NCBI GenBank assembly: GCA_000499405.2
Contig: HG738137.1
Location: 11,014,621 to 11,078,620 of the forward strand
Reading direction: 5' to 3'
Source of the DNA: Onchocerca volvulus
Taxonomy: Eukaryota > Nematoda > Chromadorea > Rhabditida > Onchocercidae
Length of the DNA stretch: 64,000 nt
Both the position numbers and the translations under genes were made by a program. Of this stretch, positions 27,006 to 39,500 are shown in pieces; the stretch's first letter is position 1; every line of letters starts with the position of its first letter. The notes beneath the pieces are model-generated. The model made no database searches. It was not told where the DNA came from and saw only the letters and a list, made by a program, of their open reading frames with translations.

Positions 27006-30000
27006 ATGGGTGGCAAAGGTGAAGTAGGTGATCAGAAGATCCGTGCTACGCAAGATCAGTTGCGACTTGCCAGATTAACACAAGATTTGTCCATAGCAGA
27101 TGATGATCGTGCGAACATACAAAAGCTTGTGAAAAAGGTAGCAGTTATTTACTGATAATCTTATATAATTTTGAGAGTAATTCTGTCTTATAATAGTTAC
27201 CTATAATGAAGCCTTATGGGGTTATCATTATGGTGTCTATAACGTGAGATATATTGTTCTAGGTAAACGAATATTCCTAACTTATTAGTCGGAAATCTTA
27301 ATAATTAGAATTTCGTCCAAAGTTTAAGTATTAGATACGCAAATTTCAGGTAGTAGAGACAACCAGATGTACCGTAAGCCAGGCTGAAATTGCTTTGTAT
27401 GATAATAATAATGACGTACAAGAAGCAGTAAATGCCATTTTGGAGGATAATTATCCAGATGAAAATGTCTGGAAAGAACAGAAAAGCAGGCGGGCAAAAC
27501 GAGCAGAAGCTGAGGAATTAAAGCATGAAGAATCGAATTCTTCACACAGGAACCGAGTTAACAACACAAAATCGAATAATTTTGGTAATAATTGATTTCT
27601 TTGTTATTTTTGGCTTACATATAGCACGTGTAGTGTGTACAAATCCGCCTGACAGACAGTATGAGTAGAATAATTCTTGTCAGTTTTACTGAATTTTCCA
27701 TTCAATCAATGATGAGCATGAAAGAAAAGAAATTTGGCGATATCTTGACAAAGGATGTCAGAATTATTTAAATTCACTTTTTATTTTATTGTATGGATTC
27801 TTATGAAATATAACTCCCCAAATTGCAATAAAAATATAGGATTAGTTAATGTATGTGGTGCTTGCTGAATCCTTTTCTATTAAATTATATAAAACAGCTG
27901 TATACATCAGTCATACAACAATATTCGTTTTGTTAGGATATGGACGAGGACGAGGAGAACGAGGGCGTAGTGGTTATCGAGGTGGACGTAGTGGCGGTCG
28001 AGGTTCGTATCGAGGCGGATATCACCATTCATCATCTCAAGGACAATTTGGCAGTAATACAGCTAGTAATGTTTGGGATAATTCACAAGCATTGAAGGTC
28101 GACACTAATAAAGAATGGACAAACGCAAGCGCAGTAGCTGTTGACGACAGCGCTGAAGATACTGATTGGGTACGACTTTTTCGTATTACTATGAAGAGAT
28201 TGAATTTCATTTTTTTTTCCCTGATTTCTCAACCTAACAATTTCTAGAAGAAATATATTTAATTTTCTAGAAGCAGCATGGCACATTGGTATTTTCACGA
28301 AGTACAACACCACCAGTCATTACAACACCTGCAATGAATACAGTAGCCGGGATAAGCTCGATAACACCAACTTCTGGACCAGTGTCATTTGCTGCTGTTG
28401 CAGCTGCCGGAACTAATAAAGTTAAGGAAAATACGTTAAAAAGTTCTCTAGGTCGATCTGGAACAGGTGCACCATCAGCATTGGGACAATCACAGTTGGA
28501 AAATGTAAATTCTCTCTACCAAAAGTACGTTTCTTCTTTCTTTTTTTTCCGGTTTTTAGCATGATTCATATGATCTAGCTTATTTTGCAACGATTACATC
28601 AACTCTATCGTGAATGACATTCTAATGAAACGAAATCTTTTGGAATTAAACATTCTTTTCGAAATCTAATATGTTCATTTGGGAATTTTCAAACACAAAA
28701 TCGCTGTAGAAAATACTTTTTTATTGGTACTCGGTGGATACTATAAATTATCCGGTTTTGTTCTTAAGGGGAAGTAATTATCTGTGTTTTTGTTTAAATA
28801 TGGCAAAGTGAATTTCTTAATTCATTATTACAAAATTCAAAAATTTAGCACACATGACATTACTTTTTTTACTTTATTACTTTTTTTTAATTTTTTTTTC
28901 ATCTTGGAATTCTCCCGGATACATATATATCAGATTCGAATATATTATTTAGGAATAGATCGATTGGCATTGTGATTAAATCTATGCTTTCTTTGTAATG
29001 TCTCTATAAATTTCTGCAAAATAGAATAGATAGTTTGTATAATTGTTGCTTTTTGCTTAGTCACCTTAACAAATAATTTTTTCTTTTCTTTCATTTATGC
29101 ATCAACCATTTGATCTTAAATATTTGTTTCAGCAGTGGGCTTGTCTCAACGAGTAGTCAGTTAACAGCCCCTTCAGAAGAAATAGATAAAGGACTTGAAA
29201 CTCGAACATCATCCTTAAATGGACATGATGCATCTGTATCAACAAATCCTGTGGCGGGAACGGCGATGCATGCAGCAGGCGTATCACAGCAGTCTCGAAC
29301 GACTGCATCTGTGAACACTGTAACGAATACGTCAGCTGACTGGACCGCACAATTGAAAAATGATCTCGGAATTGGTGGTGCTGCTCCTACTACAAAACCT
29401 AGTGTAAATCAACCAGGTTTAATGTCGAAGTCGCCTTTGCAGAATACAAAAGTAAATCAAGTTCCACGGACAACATCTCAACATACCACTCATTCAAATA
29501 CTGTGGAATTTGTGTCCGGTGAAGTAAATGGCCCAACCCTGCCCGAATACCAGTTCGGTTTTCATGTCGATTCAGCAACGGGAAGTGATGAACATGGTGA
29601 TGCTGTCTATTGTACATCTGCTAAATCTCGATCTTTGAATAATCAAACTGCTAAGGTAGTATATTTATCTTTTGCTCCTTGCCAAATATAATTAACTTTG
29701 TGGATTCCTTCAAATCCTGCTTTCAGACATCGCTTATGATTTATCATATATATAACTTATTTGTCTACAATCTTGTATCAATTAAAGGTTGTGAATTTTC
29801 TCTGGCGGAGCATAAGTATGAGATGTAAACGGACATCATATTCGTGACACAGTCCTCACTGTTAGGAAAAAATTACTTTAGTCTATCTAGAAAAGCATTT
29901 TGTTAATAATAGTAAGAAGCAAATGTTATTTCAAACATCGATGCAAATCTCATCTTTTATTTTCACATTATTTGTAAAATATTAATTTTATTACAGACTG

Positions 30001-32077
30001 AAATGAACGCTGATTCATCATCATCTATACTTTCAAATGGCCCGGTGGGTGATTATTCATCGCCAATAAACTCACAGCAACCGAAGGTATATATTCCGAT
30101 GTAATTCCTCTTTGAGCTGCAATTTTGACTAGGACTGTTCATTTATTAATCCTGTAAGAAACAGTTGTTTTCCTGAACAATCTTATTACATTGTGAAAAT
30201 ACTTCTTTATCATTTTTTATTTAGAAGAAATATAACTGAATAATCGTAATCGTATGAGAAAAGTTGCTCCATGGGAAAACGAAGTCATTTAAATAAAAAG
30301 ATTAGCTGAGAAAATTGTGTATTTTATCGTGACGAGAAGTAGTCACGGTGCTACTGAATTGCAGAGTGAAGTTAGAAATGTAAATGTCGTTTCAGATGTC
30401 ATCCGGCAACGGTAATGTCTCTATGCCTCAGTCTTCACCAGCAGTGCATCAGGCAAGCACAATCCAGCGTCAGCCAGTTACATCGGGATTATCATATGCT
30501 GATACGTCGAGCATGTCATATCCTTCGTCCGATAATCGAAATACGGCAAAATTACCGCTCTCATTGCATCATCAACAGGTAAGTTACAATTATTACAATT
30601 TCATGCAGTGATTTTGGCTACATATGAATATATGAAGTTAAATTTGCAACTGAATTCAAGGAAACATTGGTTTTTGGTTTGAACTTATTATAATTTTATC
30701 ATGCAAAGATCAGAATAGATATAGATATTGATTTTTTAAATCTTTTTTTTCTAATACTTTTACAGCAAGCACCACATGCACTTTACACTACAACACAGCT
30801 GCCATATGCCAACTATCCTTATCTGAATATGTACAGTCCAATGGCAGGAGTACGACAAGATGAGTATGCTGCAGCATTAGTACAGTATCCATTTGGTTAG
30901 TATTTACTATTTCATAGATCAGGAAGATAATATTAACAATAAATCTTTTTTTCTTTGATAATTTTGCCATTTAACGGTATTTTAGGGGTTGGACAATTTG
31001 ATATGAACTCGTTATCAACAATGTTGCCTCCAGCAGCAGCTATTGCTTCGCAACAGCAGCAGAATCAACCTCCACCTCCAGTTCAGTCGCAGCATCAACA
31101 GCGACCGGACCAACATCCTAGCATTGTTGATCTCTCGAAAGTATTATATTATTTGATTTATATTGTTTAATTTAAATCTATTGTTCTCTAGAAAACAATA
31201 TTGGTATTTTGAGTCATTATTTGAAATTATGATTCTGTTATTCATTTGTGGTTTAGGCTTATTTGGCGACTGCAGCTGCTGCTGCGGCAAATAGCACAAT
31301 GGCAAGTGGGACTGGTTCCGGTATATTGGGTAATCAACAGCAACGTGATTCAACTGCAGTGAATAGTTCTGCGGTCGCTCCACCGCCGGGTTTCAGTGGT
31401 CCACCAGCTGCTGCTTTTACACTTCCTCAACACAATCATATTAATTCGATATTCCAAGTTTGTGATATTTTGTTATTTTATTCTAGAATTATTTTATAAG
31501 TTCCTCATGAAAATACAAAAGTTACTTTTGAATATATGAGTTTTCTGTGCAAAGATTTTCTGGTTGAACAAACAGTCTTTGGAATAGAATATTAGTATTT
31601 TAGGTACCACCAGCAGCTTATCATCCGCAAATCAATCAACTTCCCTTCTCATTTATGTTGCCGAATGTTAATAATGGTCAACATAAACTGAATCATCAGA
31701 TGTTTGCGCAGCAAAGTGTTGAAGATTCTCTTTCTGATCAGCGTCTTTCTTCTCAGCAACAAAAGGTTGGAAGAGTATTTGAATTTTCAAAATAAAAATT
31801 TTCGGATTTGTGGCTAGTGATCACTGTTGTATTTTGAACAAAATATCACTGTTATTTCCAAATCTTAATTTTGTTTCTTTTACAGGTCTATCAAGGTCAT
31901 CAACAACTTGATAAGTATGGCAGTTCGACGAACGCAAAGGATCGCCTAGGAGGAGGTGCACAAGCAACGCCGCCGCCGCAAGTATATCAAACGCAGGGAT
32001 ATATGTCGCAGCAGATGCCATTGCATGGTCACAAGAAAGCATATGGCAGCGGACCGCAACATTGGAGCGCGTCATAG
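27006..32077 (+). CDS. pqn-59: UBAP2L/lingerer-type protein (PQN-59)
   Basis: Cytoplasmic RNA-associated protein of the UBAP2/UBAP2L/lingerer family, linked to stress granules and translation in other animals. Twelve exons join in phase to 829 residues: 27006-27137, 27350-27584, 27937-28169, 28271-28524, 29133-29655, 29997-30086, 30396-30578, 30766-30895, 30986-31140, 31257-31457, 31604-31765, 31886-32077. A UBA domain covers about residues 40-77 (ETTRCTVSQAEIALYDNNND, then VQEAVNAILED). An RGG box (about 123-150, GYGRGRGERGRSGYRGGRSG) follows. The UBAP2-specific motif is near 409-428 (VEFVSGEVNGPTLPEYQFGF). The second half is low complexity, rich in Q, P, S, A and N, prion-like as in the worm homologue. 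The start is supported by the acceptor just before it and by MGGKGEVGDQKIRATQDQLR, which resembles the family N-terminus. Gene identity is firm; the worm symbol is assigned by family. Confidence 0.93.
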
Positions 32078-33606
32078 ATTACCATTGTTTATTGTAAAAG
32101 TGGAAGAAAAGTAAAACTGGAGAAATTAACTGTCCCTCATTATCAGTGCTAGTAATTGTCATCATGCTCATGCTATATGATAAATTACATGCATGTGATG
32201 TATGTGTGTGTGTGTGCGTTATGTAAGAAATTGAATTTTTTATTTTTTTTTTTCTGATGTATGTGTGTGTTTTCTGCTAGGAAGCATAACATATTTTACA
32301 TTCTTCTCTGAATTGTTAACTGTATTTTACATATTATTATTAAATTCTTTTTCCGCACTGCATTGAATAGAGTTTGTGAAAATTAATGTTTTCCTTTTTT
32401 TTTTTTTTTTTTCCTTTCTTTTATTTAAATTTAATTTTTTTCAATGGTCTGCGCATTTCTTGTATTTCCTTTTTCTTTTGCACATCGATGTCATTTACAC
32501 TTTACTTTTATCCGTCGTTTATACATACATATTCACATTTTAATTGGATTGAATTTCATTCTTTTTTCTAAACTTGAAGTTTTTCGTTTTTTCCTTCACA
32601 TGATAACGTGAATATTACACATTTAATAGGAATTTCATTATCCAATCGGGTTTTTTATTTTTAAGAAAAGAAAAAAAAAAAAAAGGGAAAAAGAAAACAA
32701 CATGTGAGAAATCAAAGGTATAAAATTATCATTATTTTCTTTAAACTGATTTTGTTACTATACTGGAATAAACCATTCTATGCCATCAATTGTTTTACTG
32801 TTTGCTTGTTTTCTTCCTCTTTTTCCCCTCTTTTGAGAGCATTGCAGATACGAATTTTTATTGCTCTAGGTACTTATGTTCAAACGATGGAATGCTCATT
32901 TGAATTTAATGTTGTGATTTTAGGCGATTTTTTCTTTTTCGTTAGATTTGTTAATTTCAAAATTCTTAACAAATAACAGCCGGATTGCATAGCTTCAAGT
33001 CAGAAATTATTTGATGAAATATAAGATTATAGGAGCAATTTTAATGGTACGTCTGTGAGTTTCATGAAGTTTGACTGGAAAATTTTTTGTGAACCAAACA
33101 TTCAGATTTAGAAGATACAAATGATTTCATACCTTGGGGACGTTATCAAGCGCTATCAAACATGGATAGTTTGTGTTAGAATGCAATAGATTGCAGGATG
33201 ATTCCGAATAAGTTGATATGGAAAAATCATAAAAATGAAGTTTGATATGAAAAGTCGTAAAATTCATTTCTTTATGTTCCGATTGGTCTAAATCAATTAT
33301 TAACTGTTTCTGAGATATAAATAATGATGAACTTTATTCCGCTCATATTTTAAAACTCTATGGTAGAAGATGCAAACTTTCATGAATCCCTTCAATTATT
33401 TGATGAAAATACTCTGCGATAAAAATTTCAAAGATTTTGTTGCAAGTATTATGATTTCTGATGGATTAAAGTTTATAGCTATCTTTTACGTGTCACTGTT
33501 TCGATTATTTTATATCCAACATTGTCTCCAATCTAGATATCATGTCATTTCCAGAATTTCAGATTTTTTTGGGAAAAGTTTTCATTTTTTTTTTTTCCTT
33601 TTCAAG
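32078..33606. other. pqn-59 3' UTR and spacer before XPNPEP3
   Basis: No gene seen. The left part is the likely pqn-59 3' UTR, with a short TG repeat (about 32199-32216) and T-rich stretches; an AATAAA lies near 32767. Open frames here are low-complexity F/Y/L-rich translations of AT-rich DNA. Confidence 0.6.
33583..33606 (+). promoter_or_regulatory. candidate spliced-leader acceptor directly before XPNPEP3 ATG
   Basis: A long pyrimidine tract ending TTTTCAAG abuts the ATG at 33607. This is the strongest acceptor-next-to-ATG arrangement in the window and argues for the downstream ATG rather than the in-frame ATG at 33370. Confidence 0.5.
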
Positions 33607-36034
33607 ATGATAGGAGGAATATGTCGATGTTTGCGGAGGGTATCTTCATCTTCATCAATAGCTACCGTAACAGCAATGAAACAAGGAATCAGTGCTGCTG
33701 AATATACGCAACGTCGCTCGGATTTAATAGCGAAATTACGACATGCGATGCCAGAAATTGAAAATAAATCTCTGGTTGTGGTGCTGCGATCGGCTATACG
33801 TCATTTCTATGCTCCAGATGTACCGTATCCATTTCATCAGTGTTCTTATTTTCGGTATTTTACTGGTTTAAATCAACCAGATGCTGTACTGATTATAGCA
33901 GCTGAATCAGAACAGAAACCGAAGTCAATTTTGTATATTGAAGGTATTATTTTCCTATTATTTCTTCATTTCAATTATTGTCTAATTACTTGTTTAGAGA
34001 GTTATTTAATACTATCAACAGATGAATATAGCATTCTACCTTTTTTTTTAGTTTGAATATTTGTAATATCTACATGTTATTATCATATTATTTTGTTTCA
34101 GAACGTTCTGAAAAGCAAGAATTATGGGAAGGTCCTGGACTAACTGCCAATGAAATTGCAAATATTAGTGGTTTAGATGAAATCAAAGAACGAAATCAGC
34201 TAATTCTTGATTTACAAACATCAATTTTTAACACAGTCGGCTGCACTGTTTCATATGATACCACAACACTTCAAACAATAAGGGATGGTCTTTCTGAGGT
34301 AAATTAAATTTCTTTTTTTTTAAAAATTAGTAGATGTTTTTTTTTTTTTTGAAAAGAAGACTTTCTTACCTGTTCTCCTAGTTTATGCTTCTGCTGAAAC
34401 TCACAATTAATTTATTGAAATTTAAAGCATCATTTTGATATTCAAATAACACATATTCTGGTCATGGCTTGATACTTTTTTTTTCTTTTTCAATTCCACT
34501 GATCACCAATCTCCATAAATTAGCTTCTAATAATAGCTCTCAAATTATTTCAGTTAATCGGCTTGTTAGATTTATTATCGGTAAATTTTGAAAAAGTGAA
34601 GAAAGAATTTCAAAACTTAAATTAGGAATTGAAAACTTTGATATGACGTTTGTTCTTGCGGGCAATATTATCATATTGCCATAATTAAAAAGTTTTTCGT
34701 CGATATTTTCAATAACTAATTACTAGATAGAATAAAGAATTGAAGGTCTTGTCGACATGTGATACGTTTGTACCAGTACGTGAACATATTGATGCCCTAC
34801 GATGGATTAAATCATCAGCCGAACAAGATTTGATGAGACAAACCTGTTCTATTGGAGCACATTCTATGAATGCAGTGATTGCAAAAAGTAGAGGAGTTAG
34901 CAATGAAAATGAGATTATTGGACAATTAGAATTGGAAGTTCGGCGTCGTGGCGCTGCAAGTCTTGCCTATCCACCAGTAGTAGCTGCTGGTAATCGTGCC
35001 AATATCATACATTATCTGGATGCAAATAAGGTTCCTTTTTTTTCTTTTTCCTTTTCTGATTGCAATGAATTCCAATTTCTTTTGCTCGAAGTTTTCAAAT
35101 TTGAAATTTCAATTTCAGGCCATTAACGATAGTGATACAATACTTGTAGATGCTGGTTGTGAATACGAGGGCTATTCAAGTGATATAACACGGGTTTTTC
35201 CAGTTTCTGGTCATTTTAGTGTTCCACAGAGAGCTATCTATGATGCACTGAATGATGTGCAATCTCGCCTTCTGGATTATCTTAGGCAAACTGAATCGCT
35301 AAGACTAAACGAAATATATTTAACAATGATTGAATATATTGCTAGAAATTGTTCTGAAATAGGAATGTTTTCGAGCAATATAGGAGAGGAGGAATTGCTT
35401 CATGTAAATTCATTCCTTTTTTCCAACTTTTTCTAATTTTTTATAAAATTTATCTAGTCTCGGATATAATCAATAATTCAATCCTTTTATGTTTATTATG
35501 TCTATATAAAACAAATTCAATTCATTACTGCTTTATTTAGTGAATTTTTAAAGTTTTTTCTTTTTTTTTTTTCAGGAAGCGGATAAACTCTGTCCCCATC
35601 ATGTGAGCCATTATCTTGGAATGGATATACATGATACTGCTTCTGTGGCTCGCAATATTCCCTTGCAGGCAGGGGTTACATTCACCATAGAACCAGGTGA
35701 TCTTGTTATGGATTTTGATGTAAGATGGAGTAGATTATATGCTTGGTAGCAAGAAGAATCAAGCAAAGAAAGGTTGATGGAATGAAGGCCCTTATCTTTT
35801 TCCTATTTATTTTTAGGTATATATGTTCGACATGACAATGAAAAAGTAAGAAAAGAGTTTCGTGGCATCGGCATGCGTATCGAAGATGATATTTTGCTTG
35901 GATCGAATGGTGAAATAGAAGTGCTCACTAAAGATGCTGTTAGGGATCCCGAAAGCATTAAACTACTGATGATGACAGAACGTGTCGGACAAAGCAATGA
36001 CGACTTTTGCATATTGCAAAATGTGTCTCAATGA
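33607..36034 (+). CDS. XPNPEP3: mitochondrial Xaa-Pro aminopeptidase 3 (Icp55-like)
   Basis: Metalloaminopeptidase of the M24B family that trims N-termini of imported mitochondrial proteins. Six exons in phase, 485 residues (33607-33943, 34102-34298, 34731-35030, 35119-35403, 35576-35696, 35817-36034), close to the family length. The N-terminus (MIGGICRCLRRVSSSSSIAT) is basic and Ser-rich without acids, a likely mitochondrial presequence. An AMP_N domain follows (AEYTQRRSDLIAKL, PYPFHQCSYFRYFTGLNQPD, ELWEGPG). The pita-bread catalytic domain has all five metal ligands: D289 and D300 (DAGCEYEGYSSDITR), H385 (SHYLGMDIHD), E412 (TIEPG) and E436 (GMRIEDD). The substrate-side LAYPPVVAAGNRAN is intact. 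Convergent with the Neto-like gene, 515 bases away. No sign of decay. Confidence 0.95.
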
Positions 36035-36549
36035 TCATCATTGGAATGCGAATTTCAAAATGCATCTCTGGAATCATGGATTACTTCAATTACTAAGAAT
36101 AGAATAAGGGATTATTATTTGTTTTTAATTTCATATTCGGGTTACTGCTTTTTATACTTATTATGATGTATAACCTCGTTCCAAAAGAATTTATTATTGG
36201 TGCTGCTTGTTAATAATCATTTGATTAAAAAAATATATAAAATTTGCTTCACTAAAATTGGAACTGCTGGGTTACATACCATTTCAAGTAGAAGTAAATT
36301 GAGCATCAAAATAAATTATTACTGTAGAAAGAGGTTTGGAGAATAGCAAAACTTGATTAAAGTGCCTTAACTAAAGGGTGAAAATTTACAAGACAAGAAT
36401 GAAATATTGACTCGAAAATTTTCGACAATTTCATCTGTATAAAGTTCTGGACAAAATAAATATTTTAGCATAATTCATATTAAAATATAACTGTGAAGTG
36501 TAGGGTAGAGGTTGTATTAAAATGAGAAATTCAGCTAATCATATTCGAT
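36035..36549. other. convergent 3' ends of XPNPEP3 and the Neto-like gene
   Basis: No gene seen. An AATAAA near 36311 on the plus strand could end the XPNPEP3 transcript. The rest is plain AT-rich spacer. Confidence 0.6.
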
Positions 36550-39500
36550 TTATAATAAAGCTGAATGAAATGTATTCATTTCGGAAAGAGCTATATGATT
36601 TTGTTGTTGTTTTTGCTGCTTTTGCTGATCGTGATAACGATGGTAATGACTTTGATGATGTATAGTAGGATGAAGATGATGAACATCCAACGAAGAATCG
36701 AAATTCATCAAGGAAGATTGTGTTGGTTCCCAAATGACACTATTTTTCCCATTACCATCCAATGAAGTTGACGCTATTGTCGTAGTAGTTTCGAGCTGTT
36801 TACGTTTTTGCTCTTCGACACGTCGCCTAATTCGTCGTTGCCATAGAATCACCGATATGATAACCAGTATCAGAAAGATCATTATTGAGCATGCTGATAT
36901 GATATGTTGAGTATAGCCTAAGAAATCGATACATTCATGAAATGAAAGGTACAGATAAATATGAGATAATTAATTAATTAATATAGAATAGAAAATATTG
37001 TGAACTTACTCGATTAACAATTACTTTATTACTAATTGTTTTATTACTTTTTGTTATTATTAATAATTACTTGATCTCTTAGTATAAAAAAGAAATAATA
37101 TAACTTAAGATGGAAAATTATCATTTGCTCATTTTTCCAATTATGCCTTTGTTTCAAAAAATTAACTACAACTTATCTAGTCCTTTTTTGTTACTTCTTT
37201 AACTTTAAAAAAAATTTTGAATCAAAGTAATCATAATAGTTTTATACAAAACTTAACAAAACTTATATGATCAATCAACTTACAATAGTTGGTTTGCGGT
37301 TTATTTTTGCGCAGTTTAACTTCAACTACGTAAGAATTTGCTGATAGAAATTAGAAACAAGGAAAACTTCAAGAAAATCCACTAACAACATACTTATAAT
37401 TGAAGTTAATGCTAACTTTATGCTTGAATCTAAATATTAAGTAAATGAGAAGTAATAACTTACAATTTTCTTCATCTGTATAATCATTTTCGGCACAATT
37501 ATGAACACCATTGCAGATTAGCGATTCATCGATACATAATTGAGTTCGACTTGCACAAACACTTTCGCCATTATCGATGCATAATTCGCCACCTTTGCAA
37601 GCAAAACCCTGTAAAGTTTTGTTTATCATTTGCATAAATAATATCACTAAACCTTCTCCACCTGTCCACTTGTCTTAACTTATCAATGATTTAAACAAAT
37701 TTGAATTCATCCTGAAAGATTATCGGGTAAACTTGTGACCAACGATAAAATTTATGTTTGAGAAAAGTTGCATGTCAACGAAAAAGAGGACTAATTATTG
37801 ATGTTCTATTTGAAACGAAATCAATTTCAAATTTGAATAAATTAAAAACAAAAAATAAGCTATGTAATTCATTTGTCTAAAAGTTATTCATATACATCGA
37901 AAAGTCTCGTTAAGAGTAAAAAATGTCTAAAAATGAAATTATTATTCAGCAAAGTATTTTGATCTTGATTTTCAGGAATATTTCAGTTGTTCATTGGTAA
38001 CGATTTTGGTTTGTCACGCAATTGTATATCAAACGTAAGGAAAAAAAGAAAAACAACACAAAATAGAATGAAATTAAAAAAAAAAAAAAAACATAAAATG
38101 AAATTAAACATAAAATAAAATTAAATCCCAGTGCCTAACACCTGGATGATATTCTTTTCTGGCAAATTAAAGTCACAACATTGTCATCTATTAAATTATT
38201 CTGCCTATTCCAACACCTTATCCTGGTATTTCTAAATCGGAAATATTCTATTTTTCTCAGATCAAATCTTTAATCATCATGGTTTTTTCAGCTTAATTGA
38301 AACTCCCAAAAATTCGATCAAGTACTGAGGTCAAATTGTAAAAGACTTAATTTTTGTATGAAAAATATTTTCTTTTCAAAAAATAATTTTTATTTCTTTT
38401 TTTTTTTAAATATCTAGCGAAAGATTATATATCGGAAGATGTCTTTTTTTCTCTTTTAAGAAGAAAAAAGTTAAATTACCGGACAAACATTTCCTTCGGG
38501 TAAAATTTTCTCAACTTCAGTCCATATCAGACGAAAACCAATTGGTTTACCCTGTTTTTCATATCTTGTTAATAGCGATGGACTTGGATGAGCTGTCGTT
38601 ACAAATCTAAAAGTGACAATTTTATCATTGATAATTTTTTTATCATTTATCATTGATAAATGGCAATTTTTTCTTTAATCATTGCTTAGAATTTTTGATA
38701 CAATTTTCAAAAGTCATTCGCTTATTATTATTGAATAAAATTGAAATGAAACAATAAATATTCTTGTCTTTTCATTTAAACTTAAACTATTAGTTGAAAT
38801 CTTGTGGAAACGAAATGAATGCAAACGATTACTGATAAGAATTGATAAGATCATATAGTACCGAACAATGAGACGATTCCCTGTGGACATATATGACTTC
38901 ATACCTTCCTCGGTATAATAAAGTTGACTGCCACAGAATTTCACCTGAGTTGTATCATCCTTCTTTACTATATCCGTTATTGAATCATGACGATAACCAT
39001 CGATTATATATACTGATGCCTTATCACATTCCGCTTAAAAATTTATCAATCATATCAAATTAGTGATAATATTCGATGAAGCTATTATCAAATAAAATTT
39101 TAATTAGATATTCGATAGTTAAGACGAATTAATTCGTCGTTAATGATAAATTCCAAATATTATATAAATTCATTATCAACAATTAAAACTATCAAATTTA
39201 AATGGTTAATTAGGCAATCAATAATTAGCATAAACTAACCCATCGTTGGTGATAATTCGAGATATTCTATACGTATGTAAATTTTTTTACCAGGATCAAC
39301 ACGTACCAACCAATTACAGGTGACATTTTTTGGATAAAATGATGGATAACCAGGACTTCGTATTTCACCATTGTATACTTTAATATTACTATGATGACCA
39401 CCGCAATATTTCAAATACCTCAGATCATCATCAAAATAGCTACTAGCTGGTTCAAATATTGATTCTGCAAAATGCAAATTATTATAATTAATTCAAAAAT

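Noticed and set aside
33370..33606. N-terminal extension of XPNPEP3 from an upstream in-frame ATG
   Set aside because: The stretch is low-complexity and ends in a long pyrimidine tract plus acceptor abutting the ATG at 33607, which instead begins a mitochondrial presequence.
36565..36765. 66-codon plus-strand frame with a hydrophobic segment
   Set aside because: Antisense shadow of the last exon of the Neto-like gene; the sense frame carries the domains.
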